Shown one piece after another: positions 33,624 through 45,399 of a stretch of 64,000 bases of DNA. Within the stretch, counting starts at the first letter, position 1. Every line of letters starts with the position of its first letter. A model generated the notes under the pieces. That model saw nothing but the letters and a program-made list of their open reading frames with translations. It searched no databases and was not told where the DNA came from. Made by a program: the position numbers and the translations under genes. The DNA lies in assembly GCF_047675955.1 (NCBI RefSeq), contig NC_132912.1:79942382-80006381 (forward strand), written 5' to 3'. This DNA is from Chlorocebus sabaeus (lineage: Eukaryota > Chordata > Mammalia > Primates > Cercopithecidae).

Positions 33624-33917
33624 TTTATTTTTTGAGATGGAATATCACTCTGTCACCAGGTTGGGGTACAGTGGCACGATCTTGGATCACTGCAACCTCT
33701 GCCTCCCGGGTTCAAGCAATTCTCGTGTCTCAGCCCGCCCAAGTGGCTGGGACTACAGGCACACACCACTATGCCCAGCTAATGTTTTTTGGTATTTTTG
33801 GTAGAGACAGGGTTTTACTTGGTTGGCCAGGATGGTCTTGATCTCCTGACCTCATGATCCATCCACCTTGGCCTCCCAAAGTGCTGGGATTACAGACGTG
33901 AGCCACCATGCCCGACT
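33624..33917 (-). mobile_element. AluS, full length
   Basis: Antisense AluS flanked by agtaataactatttat (33608-33623) and agtattaactatttat (33918-33933), a 16-bp duplication with one mismatch. Confidence 0.95.
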
Positions 33918-33989
33918 AGTATTAACTATTTATAAGGAAATCTATGACTTTGGACTGGGAAAATATTTAACAGGCAGATCAGTACAAAA

Positions 33990-34805
33990 TAGAGCCCTGA
34001 TTAGCTGGCACAGTCCACCTCTTCCTGCCATCCCAAACCTGTTCACCTCTTCATAATCCCCATTGTAGGAGATGGCATCATCCGCCACCCAGTTGTTCTT
34101 ATCAAAAACCTGGGAGTCATAATTGATTGTCCCTCGCTTTTCTCTCCTGTACCTAAATCCATCAGCAAGTCATGTTTTCTCTACCTCCAGGGTAGGTCTT
34201 ATTTATGTTCACTTCTTGCTGTCAGCAGTGCCACTTCCTTAGCACAAGTCATACCATCATCTCTCATGTTGGTGATATTGTAGCCTCCTTTCTGGTCCCT
34301 CTGTGCAATCTATTGTCCACACAGTCATAAAAACAGGGCCCTACTTTAGCTTTTCTCCCTGTCTAGGTTTTCATAACACATTATCCTGTCCCTGTTCTAT
34401 GCTCTTTACCCCCATTGACCTCTGTGCTTTTTTGTCAACATATTAACCTCTTTCCTACTCCAGTGTCTTATAACAGCTGTCCTGCTGCCTGGCTGTCCAT
34501 CTCCTCCCATGGCTGGCTCCTCATCCTGGAAGTTCAATTTCACAGCCCCTTTCTTCTTCCCAGTTCACTGACCGGCAATCTGACCCAAACTAGCCCACAT
34601 CTTCAGACTCCTCTAATCATGTCACTCTGATTAGTTCCTCTGTAGCACTTTCACATTTCTTAGTTGCCTTTGTTTACTTACTTATTTTCTAACATTTTCT
34701 GCTGGAACATAAGCTCTATGAATGCAGCGACCTACCTACTATCTATTTTATTCATCTTGCTATTACAGCAACAATTGGTAACATAGTAGGTACAAAATAA
34801 ATAAT
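33990..34805 (+). mobile_element. L2 LINE, 0.8 kb
   Basis: Plus-strand L2 with good order: aaaacctgggagtcataattg, aaatccatcagcaagtcatg, atctattgtccacacagtc, ctagcccacatcttcagac, gctggaacataagctctatg and acatagtaggtacaaaataaat at the 3' end. The 71-codon frame at 34415-34630 is L2 remnant. Confidence 0.85.
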
Positions 34806-34919
34806 TATACATCAAAATAATTTATAATATGCATGGGTTATAAATGGATCTTTATAATTAACTCTAATGTCTTAAAAATGTAAAGAGAAACATTTTAGTA
34901 TTTTTCTTTAGCTGTATTA

Positions 34920-35080
34920 ATATTTTCAGAGTGCTTTTGTATATCTAGCACATTTTGTAGCAAATTGGTAATGAGGAGGAGGGAGATATCATGCCCTTTG
35001 ACAGATAAGAAACTGACACTCAGATTAAATGATTTATGCAAATTCATATGCTGGTAAATGTAGAATAGGAATCATAGAGG
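34920..35080 (-). mobile_element. MIR fragment
   Basis: Antisense MIR: gacagataagaaactgacac, tcagattaaatgatttatgc and aaatgtagaataggaatc. Diverged. Confidence 0.55.
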
Positions 35081-37162
35081 TTTTAATGTCCTTTAAATAC
35101 AACATCCTCCTGCAAATGAGAACCCAAGACTTTCAGAGGTTACATAGCTGGACTCTTGAAAAGAATAGGAACTTGAAAAATGTTAAAATAAAGTAAAATC
35201 AAATAATAAAAAATAAAATCTAAACCAAGTGCTATTGAGTTGCTTTGAGTGTTCACATTGCAATGTAGCATGCACATCTTTTGCAACTGGGGAAAGGTAT
35301 ATCCTTTTTCATAAAAAATTATGAGTCTATATTTTAAAAATATAAATTACATATTCTCACATTTTTTATTATATTGATGTAGATTCTTTAAGTACCAGAG
35401 GCATTCATTTTTTTCAGAAAAGATTTTAAATATGTCTTTTATATGTTCTAGCTAATATTGCCTTTAAACACTGATTTTGTTTGTTAAATATACAAAAGCA
35501 TCCATAACATTTGTAATAAATGTTACATGAGCTATTTGGTCTCCAGACATCACCTCTTTGACTCTCTGTTGCTATGGGTTTTCATTAGTATTCCATGGAG
35601 CCTCGGTTGCCATAGAAAATGTGTGGTTGTAGAGGAGTTACTATGGCAACAATCCGCCATTATGTATTTTTCAATATCAACTAGCTCGAGATGATAGTGA
35701 ATCTGAATGATATTTATTTAGTGATCCAATAATGAAAAATAAAGCAAACATAATATTTTGATATCTTAACTAACTTCAACAGACATTTTAAATATGATGC
35801 TTATTACCTTTTATTTAAATAAATAAAATAGAAATTGAAAACTGCTCTAAAAAGCTAGTTTTTAGCAGCCATTTAACTTGGTCTCTAGAGATACTAAAAA
35901 TTTAAATTGCCTTAAATGTTTGACATGCATATAAACTTCCATGTAATAAAGCTCCTTGTCAAATAAGCGTACGTTTTTGTTTTAATGGTCTCGTTAACAA
36001 CCTTGAACCCTAGCAGCTCAGGTACTTGTGAGACGATAAAGAAGAGGAAGAGTTATTTATTTATTTATTTTTTTGTCTTTGAAATGGGACTCAGAAATAA
36101 AGAAGGGAAATCACCTGGTGACTCGTTGCTCAATATGGCTTTTCAAAAGAACAACAACAACAACAAAGCAGAGAAACTATTTTTAATAAAATGGCAAATA
36201 CCTAAGTTGAAGAGAAGTTTTAAGCATACTACTCAAAAACATTTTGATACATTCAGTCCTTTAGCAATCATTTTGAAATTCCTAACCAATTGGAAATCTT
36301 AGGCATGTCCTGTCAAATTGTCTACAAAATCATTTTAACTTCATAGAGTGACACACCATTAAGTGGGCAAATTGAGTCAGCAAATTAAATCCATGTATAT
36401 TAACGATTTTTTTTTTAAAGATGAGTGAACTTCATGTTTTATAATTTTAATGTTGTGACCTGGTTTGTTTGTTGGTTTATTTATTTAACTTGCCAATTCT
36501 TCCTCTGAAATTGTGGCAATGTATGATGTTGGGACTCCCTAGTTTTATTTTCTTGAAACTATTTTGTCTGGGAGCTCTCCAACAATCTTTCCTGAAAGCT
36601 GGGGTTTCCCGTGAGACCTGTAAAGCTATTCCTTTCTGCAGCAGAGGCTAAGCACAGAATCATACGGCCATAAGTCAGCACTTCAGAGAATCAGAGAACA
36701 CATGAATTGCTCCTGGATGATCATGGGGGATTTGAGAGAAAAAGATAAACGCAAACAATGCTTTATCAGGTGCAGCTTGCATAGAGGAGGTATGTTGGGT
36801 TTGATAGAAAATCAAAAGCAGATATTCTAATCCATGATGTTGTCATATCATAAAACCTTTAGCAAAGAGTAGCTCTAAGTAAAATGAGAGCAAATTACCC
36901 TGAATTCCAAGCTATAAGGTTATCAAACAATGACATTCACCTATAAATGGCATTTGATACAGTCCTGATAGTTTTACAGATAAGGAAATTAGTAACTTAA
37001 TGGATATTATCAATTGAGGATGGGAGTACTGAATTTAGGCAAAGTGTAAAATGAAATCCTTGGCATTTAGCAAATTAAGGGTTTATTGTTGAGAATACAT
37101 TGCAAATATTATTTTGTGTGTTCGTTTTCTCTGTCACAGGATATCTTTGAGCAGTAGGCGAC
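35081..37162. other. 2-kb repeat-poor block with X-box-like cluster
   Basis: No transposon recognised over about 2 kb. Three X-box-like sequences lie within 83 bp (see next entry). A TTTA run is at 36055-36071 and a (CAA)5 at 36151-36165; the 105-codon plus frame at 35985-36302 spans both and is not regarded as coding. Confidence 0.5.
35568..35650 (+). promoter_or_regulatory. Cluster of RFX X-box-like motifs
   Basis: GTTGCTATGG is at 35568-35577, GTTGCCATAGAAAA at 35606-35619 and GTTACTATGGCAAC at 35637-35650. The last fits the full X-box pattern GTHNYYATRRNAAC on the minus strand, and the second misses only the final base. Such sites bind RFX-family factors (ciliary and MHC II gene control). 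Whether this cluster is an enhancer is inference. Confidence 0.5.
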
Positions 37163-37405
37163 AGAATATCCTGCTTGCAAGCATGAACTTTGGAGTTAGA
37201 CTCCCTGGGCATGAATTCTGGTTTGATCATTTACTAACTCTGTGATCTCGAACACGTTAATTAACCTCTCCAGGGCTCAGTTTCCTTATTCATATAATGA
37301 AGATAATAACACTAATGATGTTATGGGGTTATTTTGAGGATTAAATGTATTTAAGTTTGTAAAGGGCTTGGAATTGGGTCTGGTATACAAAAAGTATTAT
37401 TCAGG
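37163..37405 (+). mobile_element. MIR, nearly full length
   Basis: Plus-strand MIR: gaactttggagttagactcc, ctaactctgtgatctcgaac, ttaattaacctctccagg, gctcagtttccttattcat, ttattttgaggattaaatg. Confidence 0.88.
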
Positions 37406-38059
37406 TGTATGTTAATTAAAGAGAAAAAGTAGGAAGTTTGGGGTTCAGATTCATCCAACTGATTATAGCTGATCAGAGCGCAAACTCTTGACCAAATAAA
37501 AGATTAATTCATGTCAAATAAGTCAGATTAAACAATACCATAACTAATTACCTTGTTTCATGTTTTTCAGATTTAAAAAATTGCATGTAAGACTTTGACA
37601 TAACATTAGTGGTCTTTTATACTGTATACCAAGGTTCCATTTGCTATCAAGCCTATCCAACAAGGATTAATTAGCCTTGATCATTATGACCTTCATTCCC
37701 TGTATAGAGGTTTCTGGCAGCAGAATGCAGATATCTTTTTTTTTTTTTTTTTTTTAATGATGGAAGATAATGATGTAAAGTAGAATTTGTTATGATATAT
37801 AATCCCCCTTTACCTGTCTTTGTTTCCCCTCAATAGATCTTGAGTCAATATTAACGGAAGAATTAAATAGAAGATAAGTACAGTTCTTTCTAGATCTTGC
37901 AGTTTGATTTGCTATGTAATTTCGTGTTATAGTTAAATTCCTTTAATATCAATGAATTTAGTGTTGTATGTTTAAATTGGATATCACAGCTAATCCACAC
38001 CTCTGATTCAGACTCTCTTGTTTCATTTCTGATGTGACCCCAGACTGAATGAACCTTTT
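37406..38059. other. No recognised feature
   Basis: Unique DNA with an isolated T run at about 37736-37755. Confidence 0.45.
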
Positions 38060-38340
38060 ATTATTTTTCATTCACTACTTTCAGGCCTTTCTCTGTCTTC
38101 AGACCCTTGCTTCTCTCTCTAAATTTGGCACATCCTAAGGCTCTGTTCTCTTTCTCCCTCATATCTTTTCCAGGGTTTTTTATTTCCCTCCTCCAATCTC
38201 ATGGTCCCACTTTTACCTCTCTGTGGTTTTCTTGAAAATCTTTCTGTCCCTGTCCTGGTCTCCCTCCCCAGGTGGTCGTCAGTCTGACTACATGCTAGTA
38301 TTTCCACTTGAATATTATACTGCTAAAACGTCAAATAAGC
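38060..38340 (+). mobile_element. Probable L2 reverse-transcriptase fragment
   Basis: Diverged plus-strand L2: ggcacatcctaaggctctg, tccaatctcatggtcccac, then gactacatgctagtatttcc and cacttgaatattatactgct follow the order of the L2 RT region. Low identity. Confidence 0.45.
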
Positions 38341-39789
38341 ATATAGCCCCAGGCCATTTGTACCTATTAACCCTGTCCAACTCTACTTCTTAACCTCATT
38401 CACACTGTCTTTTAAAGCAGGCGTCTCCTTTTACCTTTTAAATTTTGTCAGGGTACTAGCATCTCTCAGCCACTAAGGCTCAATGTTTTGGAAGAACTAT
38501 GAATTCAGTGTAATTAACAATAGACCTGTCCAGGGCTTTAATACAGAAGGTTTAAACCAACTGGCTGTGAGTACAATTTCCAAGGTCTCCTTGGATGGTA
38601 AAAAATATGCAATTTAGTAATCCCTAAATGAAAATTTAGCTATTTCTTTAATTATGAACACAGGCATAAACCACAGTAGTATGAATTGTGACTTTGTCAC
38701 TGTAGTAATTATGAATATTATTATATTTCATTATCTTTGTTGAAGATATCTTGAAGTATTATTTATGCTCTTATTTAAAAATTATAGTTTTTATTAGACT
38801 TACTATTTGTACAATATAATACATTAATAAAGAAGCAAATGTATTATCACAAATTTGTTTTTTAAAATATCTTAAAACTGTGATATTGTAATACAGTAAA
38901 TATAATTCAATGATGTCATTGTCTTTAGCTAATTTCTTTACTTAGAAAGTATGTAATCACCCAAGATAATGGAAGTAGGGAGAAATAATGGTATTTCAAT
39001 TTGTTTGTCTTCCTTACCTGCCCTGTTTTGTTCTATGCCTTTAAAAACACTATTCTGAGAAGGGCTCCAGAGGCTTCATCAGTCTCCCAAAAGGACCATC
39101 TTCCAAAAGAAGATGTTTCTTGTTCTTTTTTCTTTTCTTCTTCAATAAAGAAAAATAAGAACACTTATTTTCCTGGGACAAGTGCTCATATAAAAGTTGA
39201 CAGCTTTGAATGTCATTGCTCTGTTTATTTATTCATTCAATATTTTAAAAATATGTACTAATGTCCTAGGTGTTACTTTAATCTATATTTCATCTCAGTT
39301 TTTAGGATCAAAATATCATAATTTTGTAAGAACCACAGATTCTTTTGAAAAACTTTCAGAACAGCAAAATAAACCTAAGATAAAGATGTGTGTGTATGTG
39401 TGTTACCTTCTAGTATCATGGCAAATAAAACAAAGCTAAATGAGCTTGCCAGTAATTTATCAAACAGGATGAGATTGTAGATATTAATAAGCCGGAAATA
39501 ATGGAGATAGGAAATAAGTGGGGAGGATGAGCCAGGTATAATCAGAGACACAATTGAGTACGTTAGCCCAGTGGCTCCTCAACATATAAATTAGGTACTT
39601 TGGGAAATAAACTAACTTTGATAATCTATAGCCACATAACAGAATGTTGTCAAGCTCTTTGCATCATTTGTGGATTTTAATTAGTTCTTGTGACTCCTGA
39701 CCTCCATTGTCTTGGGTGATCACATACTTTCTAAATAAAGAAATTAGCTAGGGACAGTGATGTAGGTGAATTATATTTACTATCTTGCA
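38341..39789. other. Unique DNA, no feature recognised
   Basis: About 1.4 kb with no confident repeat. The 80-86-codon plus frames at 39001-39439 overlap one another, lack splice context and resemble nothing known to me. Confidence 0.4.
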
Positions 39790-40200
39790 ATTTGGATGTC
39801 TATTACCGTATAACAAACCATCCCAAATCATAGTGGCTTAAACAACAATGCATTATCATCTCTCATGGCTCCGTGGGGTTCTTGTCTTTTGTGTGTGTGC
39901 AGCCATCTAAAGTCCCCACTGCTCTGCACATCCGAGGTGTCTGCACTCCCAGGTCTAGTACCTCGGTGTTCCCCTGTGGCTCCCTCTCTCGGTAGAGTAG
40001 CCTGGACTGTTTCATATGGTGGCTCAGGGTACCAAAAGGCAGGAAGCAGGGCCCGCCAGTCCCCTTAAAGGCTAGGTTCAAAGTGGCTATAGCACATGGT
40101 GGGTACGTGTTCTGTTGGCCAGACAAGATTCCATAGGGTAAAGGAACAGACTTCTCCTCTCAAGCGGGGTATTGGTGTGTGTGTACACAGGGAAGAAGGA
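39790..40200 (+). mobile_element. Old MaLR/MLT1-like repeat
   Basis: Starts attaccgtataacaaaccatcc, then catagtggcttaaacaacaa and atctctcatggctccgtgg, a standard old-repeat opening shared in diverged form with 655-1080. The remainder (aggcaggaagcagggcc, cacatggtgggtacgtg) is less certain. Confidence 0.5.
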
Positions 40201-40509
40201 ATTGAAGTCACATGTACTGCTCATTTCTCCTACTTCACCTTGTTCTCCTCAAACTAGATGTTCCTTATTAGTTCTCAATTTTCATTTACTAACAATTTAA
40301 TTGATTATTTTCTCTCAGGAAAACTCCTTTAAGTTTCCTGTATCTAATGAGATACTCTACTCATTTTTGTTTGTTTTCTATAAAGTTCTAGCATTCATGC
40401 CTCCTCAATTCCACCACCTCAATTCCACCACTGTTTTTTTTTTTATTTGTTGGTTTGGTTTTTGCTTTTAAGCCACCATAACCTCATGCACTGTTGCAGA
40501 GGGTTTCTT
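40201..40509. other. Short unique stretch with 14-bp tandem duplication
   Basis: cctcaattccacca is repeated exactly at 40403-40416 and 40417-40430. Nothing else recognised. Confidence 0.5.
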
Positions 40510-41462
40510 GTGTTAGTTGGTGTAAAGTTAGGAAGATCCAAAGACCATATTCATTTCTGACACCAACTGTAAGTTTTTGAGTTCCCAAGGCCACCCTCAG
40601 GTTTAATTACTTGCTAGAAAGACTCCTAGCACTCTGAAAGCTGTTATATTCACAGTTCCAGTTTATTAGAGCAAAAGAATACAGATTCAAATCGAGCAAG
40701 GGAACACTGGGGAACTCAGATCAGGGTCTAGAAGAGCTCCAAACTTCCAGTTGCTCTTTCCCAGTGTAGTTGTGGGGATGATGCCACTTCTCCCAGCAAC
40801 AGTGTGTGACAACATACATGGGGAGTGCCAACCTGGAAAGTACACCCAAGCCTTGGTGTGCCGAGTTTTTTAAAAGTACTTTGTATTTTATTGACTGTAT
40901 TAAATATATTACATACATCCCCATTAGCTTTGATTGCAGTGGTGAGTACTTTTTATTTATTTATTTATTTATTTTTATTTTTTTACTTTTAATTTAGGTT
41001 CAGGGGTACATGTGCAAGTTTGTTACATAGGTAAATTGTATCATGGAGGTTTGGTGTACAGATTATCTCACCATCCAGGTAACAAGCATAGCACTCAAAA
41101 GGTAGTTTTTCCATCCTTACTCTTCTCCCTCCCTCTACCTTTAAGTAGGCCTCAGTGTCTGTTCCCTTCTTTGTGTCCATGTGTACTCAGTGTTTAGCTC
41201 CCACTCCTAAGTGAGAACATACAGAGTTATGTGACTGAGGCTCAGTCACACAGGCATGTTTGGTCATAGAGATACTGTTGATTGCTCCTGATACCGTGTA
41301 GCCACAGGCACCCTACCATACATAAATCACATTGTTTGCATAGACTCTGAAAGGTGGCCGAAAGCCCCAAGGAGAACAAAGGCATTCTTTTCAGGCAGGA
41401 TATCCCAAGGGCTTAGAGATTACTGCCTGGGTGCTAAGAGTGAAGACCGGACCTCTCTTTGG
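40510..41462 (-). mobile_element. Old LTR (ERVL/MaLR-type), split by L1
   Basis: Same family and orientation as 1-612: ttgagttcccaaggccaccc, aggtttaattacttgctag, gtttattagagcaaaag (minus-strand AATAAA at 40662-40667). It continues on the far side of an L1 insertion with cacaggcatgtttggtcatag and agcccc-rich sequence to about 41462. Confidence 0.6.
40948..41225 (-). mobile_element. L1 3' UTR fragment (L1PB/L1MA-like)
   Basis: A TTTA run (40949-40975) leads into ttaatttaggttcaggggtac, atgtgcaagtttgttacatagg, tgtgtccatgtgtactcagtg and taagtgagaacat. This is the antisense of an L1 3' UTR, 5'-truncated at about 41225. It splits the LTR. Confidence 0.88.
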
Positions 41463-41479
41463 ACAAGGTTAATTCCTTA

Positions 41480-42030
41480 CTGCTCAGGTCCTTCATCTCC
41501 TTCCCTCTCCAGTCCATTTTATATCCTTGCCAGGTAAATTTCTCTAATGAACAACAGTCTTAGTCACTGTCACTTTCTGCTCAACAACCTATGATATCGT
41601 CTTAATACATTTTTGTCCTATGTTCCTTATTTTCAGGTGGCTTTTATTATAAATATTTTCTCTTTTTGGCCCCATAAACCAGCAAAATGTCAAAGTGGTC
41701 CCAGGTTACTTAATCACCCTATGTTTTCCTACCTGACCTTTCCCCTTGCTGTGTTCTCAACCTGCTGTGTCCTTGCCCATTCGAACTCCAACTCATCTTT
41801 GTGGTATCATGTGTTTGATAGTGCCCTCACTGTCAAAAAAGCTTAATTGCTTAAAATAAATTTATTTGATTCCTTTTTGGATCCCTTTCTTTGTACATCT
41901 CTGTGGCACTTGCTACGGTTGGCTTTGCATTACAGTTATTTTTGTACCTGCTTTATGCTCTTTCTAAGACAGTAAGTGCCTCCAGAGTAAAGATCGTACC
42001 TTATTCCTCTTCATATTTCTTGTAAAAGCC
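41480..42030 (+). mobile_element. L2 3' region
   Basis: Plus-strand L2: tccttccctctccagtccat, acctttccccttgctgtgttc, ctctgtggcacttgctac, aagacagtaagtgcctcc and gtaaagatcgtaccttattc. Frame 41613-41846 is L2 remnant. Confidence 0.7.
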
Positions 42031-42511
42031 AAGATCATGCCTGAATCTGGAAGGGATGGAATATGGGGAGAATCTAAATCCTACCTTCTGGGGGAAGACC
42101 CAATACATATTTACTGTCACAAGTACAGAGTCCTTAAAATGGTGGCTTCTCTGTTGTATTAAAGCCAAATGAATAGTTTCTGTAATAAGCCCCCTTAAGT
42201 TCCATATGGGCTGTGGTGGTTAGGGGAAATTCTTTTGAGGAGTTTTAAATAACTGAATTCACTTGAGCACGTAAACACTAGCATTGCGTTCTTTGGTCAG
42301 TATGCAGCATTTGGCACTACATATAGATCAGGGATTTTGTAGAATCTAACCTAAGGGATCTGACTGGGTTCTGTTGGTCCCATGTGAAAAATAACCTGAT
42401 AGGATTCACTCACCTTCAGATCTGTGCTCTCTCCTCTCTCTCATTTTAAAAGCCCGTTGTCTCCCCTGCCAGAATTCTAGTATGTATTTCACTAAGATAG
42501 ATCTTTTAATA
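42031..42511. other. No recognised feature
   Basis: Unique sequence between two L2 fragments of opposite orientation. Confidence 0.4.
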
Positions 42512-42647
42512 TATTCATTCATATAATGATTCGGCATGTGTTTAATGAGCATGTATTTATCAGATGCTATGTCAGGTACAAGAGATACAGTGGTAAACAA
42601 GACAGCAGTAGCTCCTGCCCTCAATTTCTCTCTTAGAAGTGACTTTA
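42512..42647 (-). mobile_element. L2 3'-end fragment
   Basis: Antisense L2: tattcattcatataatgattc, agatgctatgtcaggtac, gagatacagtggtaaacaag and agctcctgccctcaatttctc. Confidence 0.8.
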
Positions 42648-42658
42648 AAGCCTCAGGC

Positions 42659-42954
42659 AGCAGGGCACAGTGGCTCACTCCTATAATCCTAGCACTTCGG
42701 GAGGCTGAGGCAGGTGAATCATGAGGTCAGGAGCTCAAGACTAGCCTGACCAACATGATGAAATCCATCGCTACTAAAAATACAAAAACTAGCCGGGTGT
42801 AGTGGCATGCGTGTAATCCCAGATACTCAGGAGGCTGAGGCAGGAGAATCACTTGTACCTGGGAGGTGGAGGTTGCAGTGAGCCGAGATCATGCTGCTGC
42901 ACTCCAGCCTGGGCAGCAGAGCAAGACTCCATCTCAAAAAAAAAAAAAAAAAAG
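42659..42954 (+). mobile_element. AluS, full length
   Basis: Sense Alu between perfect 11-bp duplications aagcctcaggc (42648-42658 and 42955-42965), with a tail at 42936-42953. Confidence 0.96.
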
Positions 42955-42994
42955 AAGCCTCAGGCCTATTTTTTATAGGTTTAGTTAACCTACA

Positions 42995-43036
42995 AACTTA
43001 CTGGCTTTCCAAACTAACTTACTGGCTTTCCAAACT
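42995..43036 (+). repeat. Perfect 21-bp tandem duplication
   Basis: 42995-43015 and 43016-43036 are identical (aacttactggctttccaaact). A second short duplication, taacatctacaacagc, lies at 43065-43080 and 43091-43106. Confidence 0.98.
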
Positions 43037-43080
43037 TGTCTGTGAAATTGGAGAGTTAAATTGATAACATCTACAACAGC

Positions 43081-43262
43081 TAATATTTATTAACATCTAC
43101 AACAGCATTTACCCATTCTGCATCCAGCAACTCATTTCATCCTAACAACCCTTTAGGTAGCGGCATAGTCATTATTCCATCATAAATTAGGAAATTGAGG
43201 TGATATTTCAGGTTTGCCTGTTCTAAAACTTGCACTCTTCACCACTGTGTGATTACTACTAG
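43081..43262 (-). mobile_element. MIR
   Basis: Antisense MIR: gctaatatttattaacatc, atttcatcctaacaacccttt, aggtagcggcatagtcat, aaattaggaaattgaggtg. The left end carries the 16-bp duplication noted above. Confidence 0.75.
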
Positions 43263-44127
43263 ATTAAGTAAGCCTCAGCACCAATTTGCTTGCATTGACT
43301 TTGATCTTGCATTGTTATTACAGGCCGGGGTTCAAATATCTCCCATCTGACTGTGTTAAAATTTACGATTTGAGTTGCTACCATATTATCAGCTGAGTAA
43401 TTGGATCAAACCGTTCCTGGATCCACAGTGGTAGTATTTGTCTTTGTTCTTTACAGAGCCTCATTATATTGCTTGAATATCATCTTGAAAAAAACATAGA
43501 TGATGTTAGAAATATTTCTTAACTAAATAAAAATTGCTAACAATAAATGTGCTACTTGAAATTTGCTAGTAGTTCATTCTAACTGTATTAGTTGGTCTGC
43601 GTTCAACAAATTGGTTGATATTATGCTCCTCAAACCTGCCAGGAGTTACACGACCCCAGGAGAGTCTGGAATGTTGGTGTGATAGTGACAAATTGTTCAC
43701 TGCTCTCTAATGCAAAAATATTATAAATGAGAATCATCTCAGTTTATTTATTCAAGTGTGTTTGAAATGATATATTTGGCGATTTGTACTTTCTGAGCTC
43801 TGTAGTAGACTTATTTCTTTAAGGAAATAAAAATAAAATGTCAAATTCAGGACAAAACAATCTAGAATTTTAGTTATGTAAATGAGTGAGATAAATAGTA
43901 CTGTTCTAGCACCGCTGTCTCTCAAAGGTCCTTTTTAGAATGCTGCATTCCACTAGGCACTTCTCTTCAACATCTTGGCAGGTACATTTGTAGGTTTAAG
44001 TGAACACATTGCGTTTCGTTGCCTTGCATTGCTTGCAGTGGAGAAATATTTGCCCAAATTTCTTTTCTCTAATTTAACCAGTGTTATTTCAGTAGAGCAG
44101 ATTGCAGGCAGGTCACAGAACAGCTAG
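43263..44127. other. Unique DNA
   Basis: No repeat or exon recognised over about 0.86 kb. Confidence 0.45.
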
Positions 44128-44348
44128 GAGCAGGGCTCTGAAGACAGACTTGAGTTTGAATGCTGTCTTTGCCATGCATGTCTTTGCCATGTATATAAGC
44201 TGTGTAACTTTGGGCAATTTAGTTAATCTCTGTAAGTGTCAGATTCTTCATCTATAAAATGAGAACAATACGAATTCCTACCTCATGTTGTTTAAATGAT
44301 CAAATATGACTTATGCTGGGCGTACATTAAATGCCCAGTAGCTCCAAA
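44128..44348 (+). mobile_element. MIR with internal 15-bp duplication
   Basis: Plus-strand MIR: agggctctgaagacagac, gtgtaactttgggcaattt, attcttcatctataaaatg. tgtctttgccatg occurs at 44164-44176 and again at 44179-44191. Confidence 0.85.
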
Positions 44349-44609
44349 AGGCTGTTTTACTTGTTATTAGAGAAGATATCCATTTTCTTTTTATTCATTA
44401 AAAAAATCACCACTTTAAAAGAATAAGTGGTCTTGGTAATTAGCATCATTGTTAAATACAAAAAAAGCCACTTCAAGGAAGAACAAAAAGCAATAACACA
44501 ACAAATGGTTTCTTAAGTGGGTTGTCAAAATGTCACACTTTGATTCTAGTGGTCAATATAAAAACATTTAATTTCATAGCTAATCCTTGGTGTCAAATGA
44601 GCCTCTGGA

Positions 44610-44860
44610 AACTACAAGTTATTCAAACTCTCTGGACTCTGGAGTCACTCACCCTGGGTTCAGATATAGGCTCTGTTACTTATTTACTGTGTAACTTTGG
44701 GCAAGTTACTTATTCTCTTTGTGCCTCAGTTTCCTTTTATGTAAAATGGAGGTAATAAAAGTATCTGCCTCATAGGGTTGTTAGGTGAGGATTAAATAAG
44801 ATAATGTTTGTAAACTCTTTAGAACAGTACCTGGCAGATACAGGATTAACTGCATTTATT
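44610..44860 (+). mobile_element. MIR, nearly full length
   Basis: Plus-strand MIR: ctggactctggagtcactc, gtaactttgggcaagttac, tgtgcctcagtttcctttt, catagggttgttaggtgag and agaacagtacctggcag. It is one of the best-preserved MIR copies here. Confidence 0.92.
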
Positions 44861-45399
44861 TTAGATGGATGGTACTAATATAACTAAACTTGATTTTCAC
44901 ACAAATATAATAAACATCTTTGATGGAGATGCGTTTTGAATCATGGATAGAATAATTCTTTATTATCATACATGTTGACTAGCTGGAAATGTGAAATAAG
45001 AAATATGTCAGATATGGAAAGTCACCAATGCAAGATCTTGGAAACAGGGTCATTATTTAAAAGAAATCATTTATAAGATGGTATGTAGTTATTGTAAATC
45101 ATGTTCAATCTTTTAAATTTAGCATTTGTAGTAATATTATAGTTTCTATTGCTGGCTTTATAAATGCAGGCATGATTTGGCCCATATATCCTGGCTCGTT
45201 ACCAGAGGAGATTATTCAGTCAAGGGAGAAACAAGAACTGTGTAAGACAATCTCAAAGTAATTACTGTGGACTTCAGAATAGTCTTATTGGAGAGCAATT
45301 GCTGAGAAATGAACCATGATTGCTTCTGTAGCTCTAGTGGAAATAGTAAATGTTTGGTAACTAATGGTTCTGGAGACTGTGGGCATCAGTTTCAGCAAA
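44861..45399. other. No recognised feature
   Basis: AT-rich unique sequence. Confidence 0.4.
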
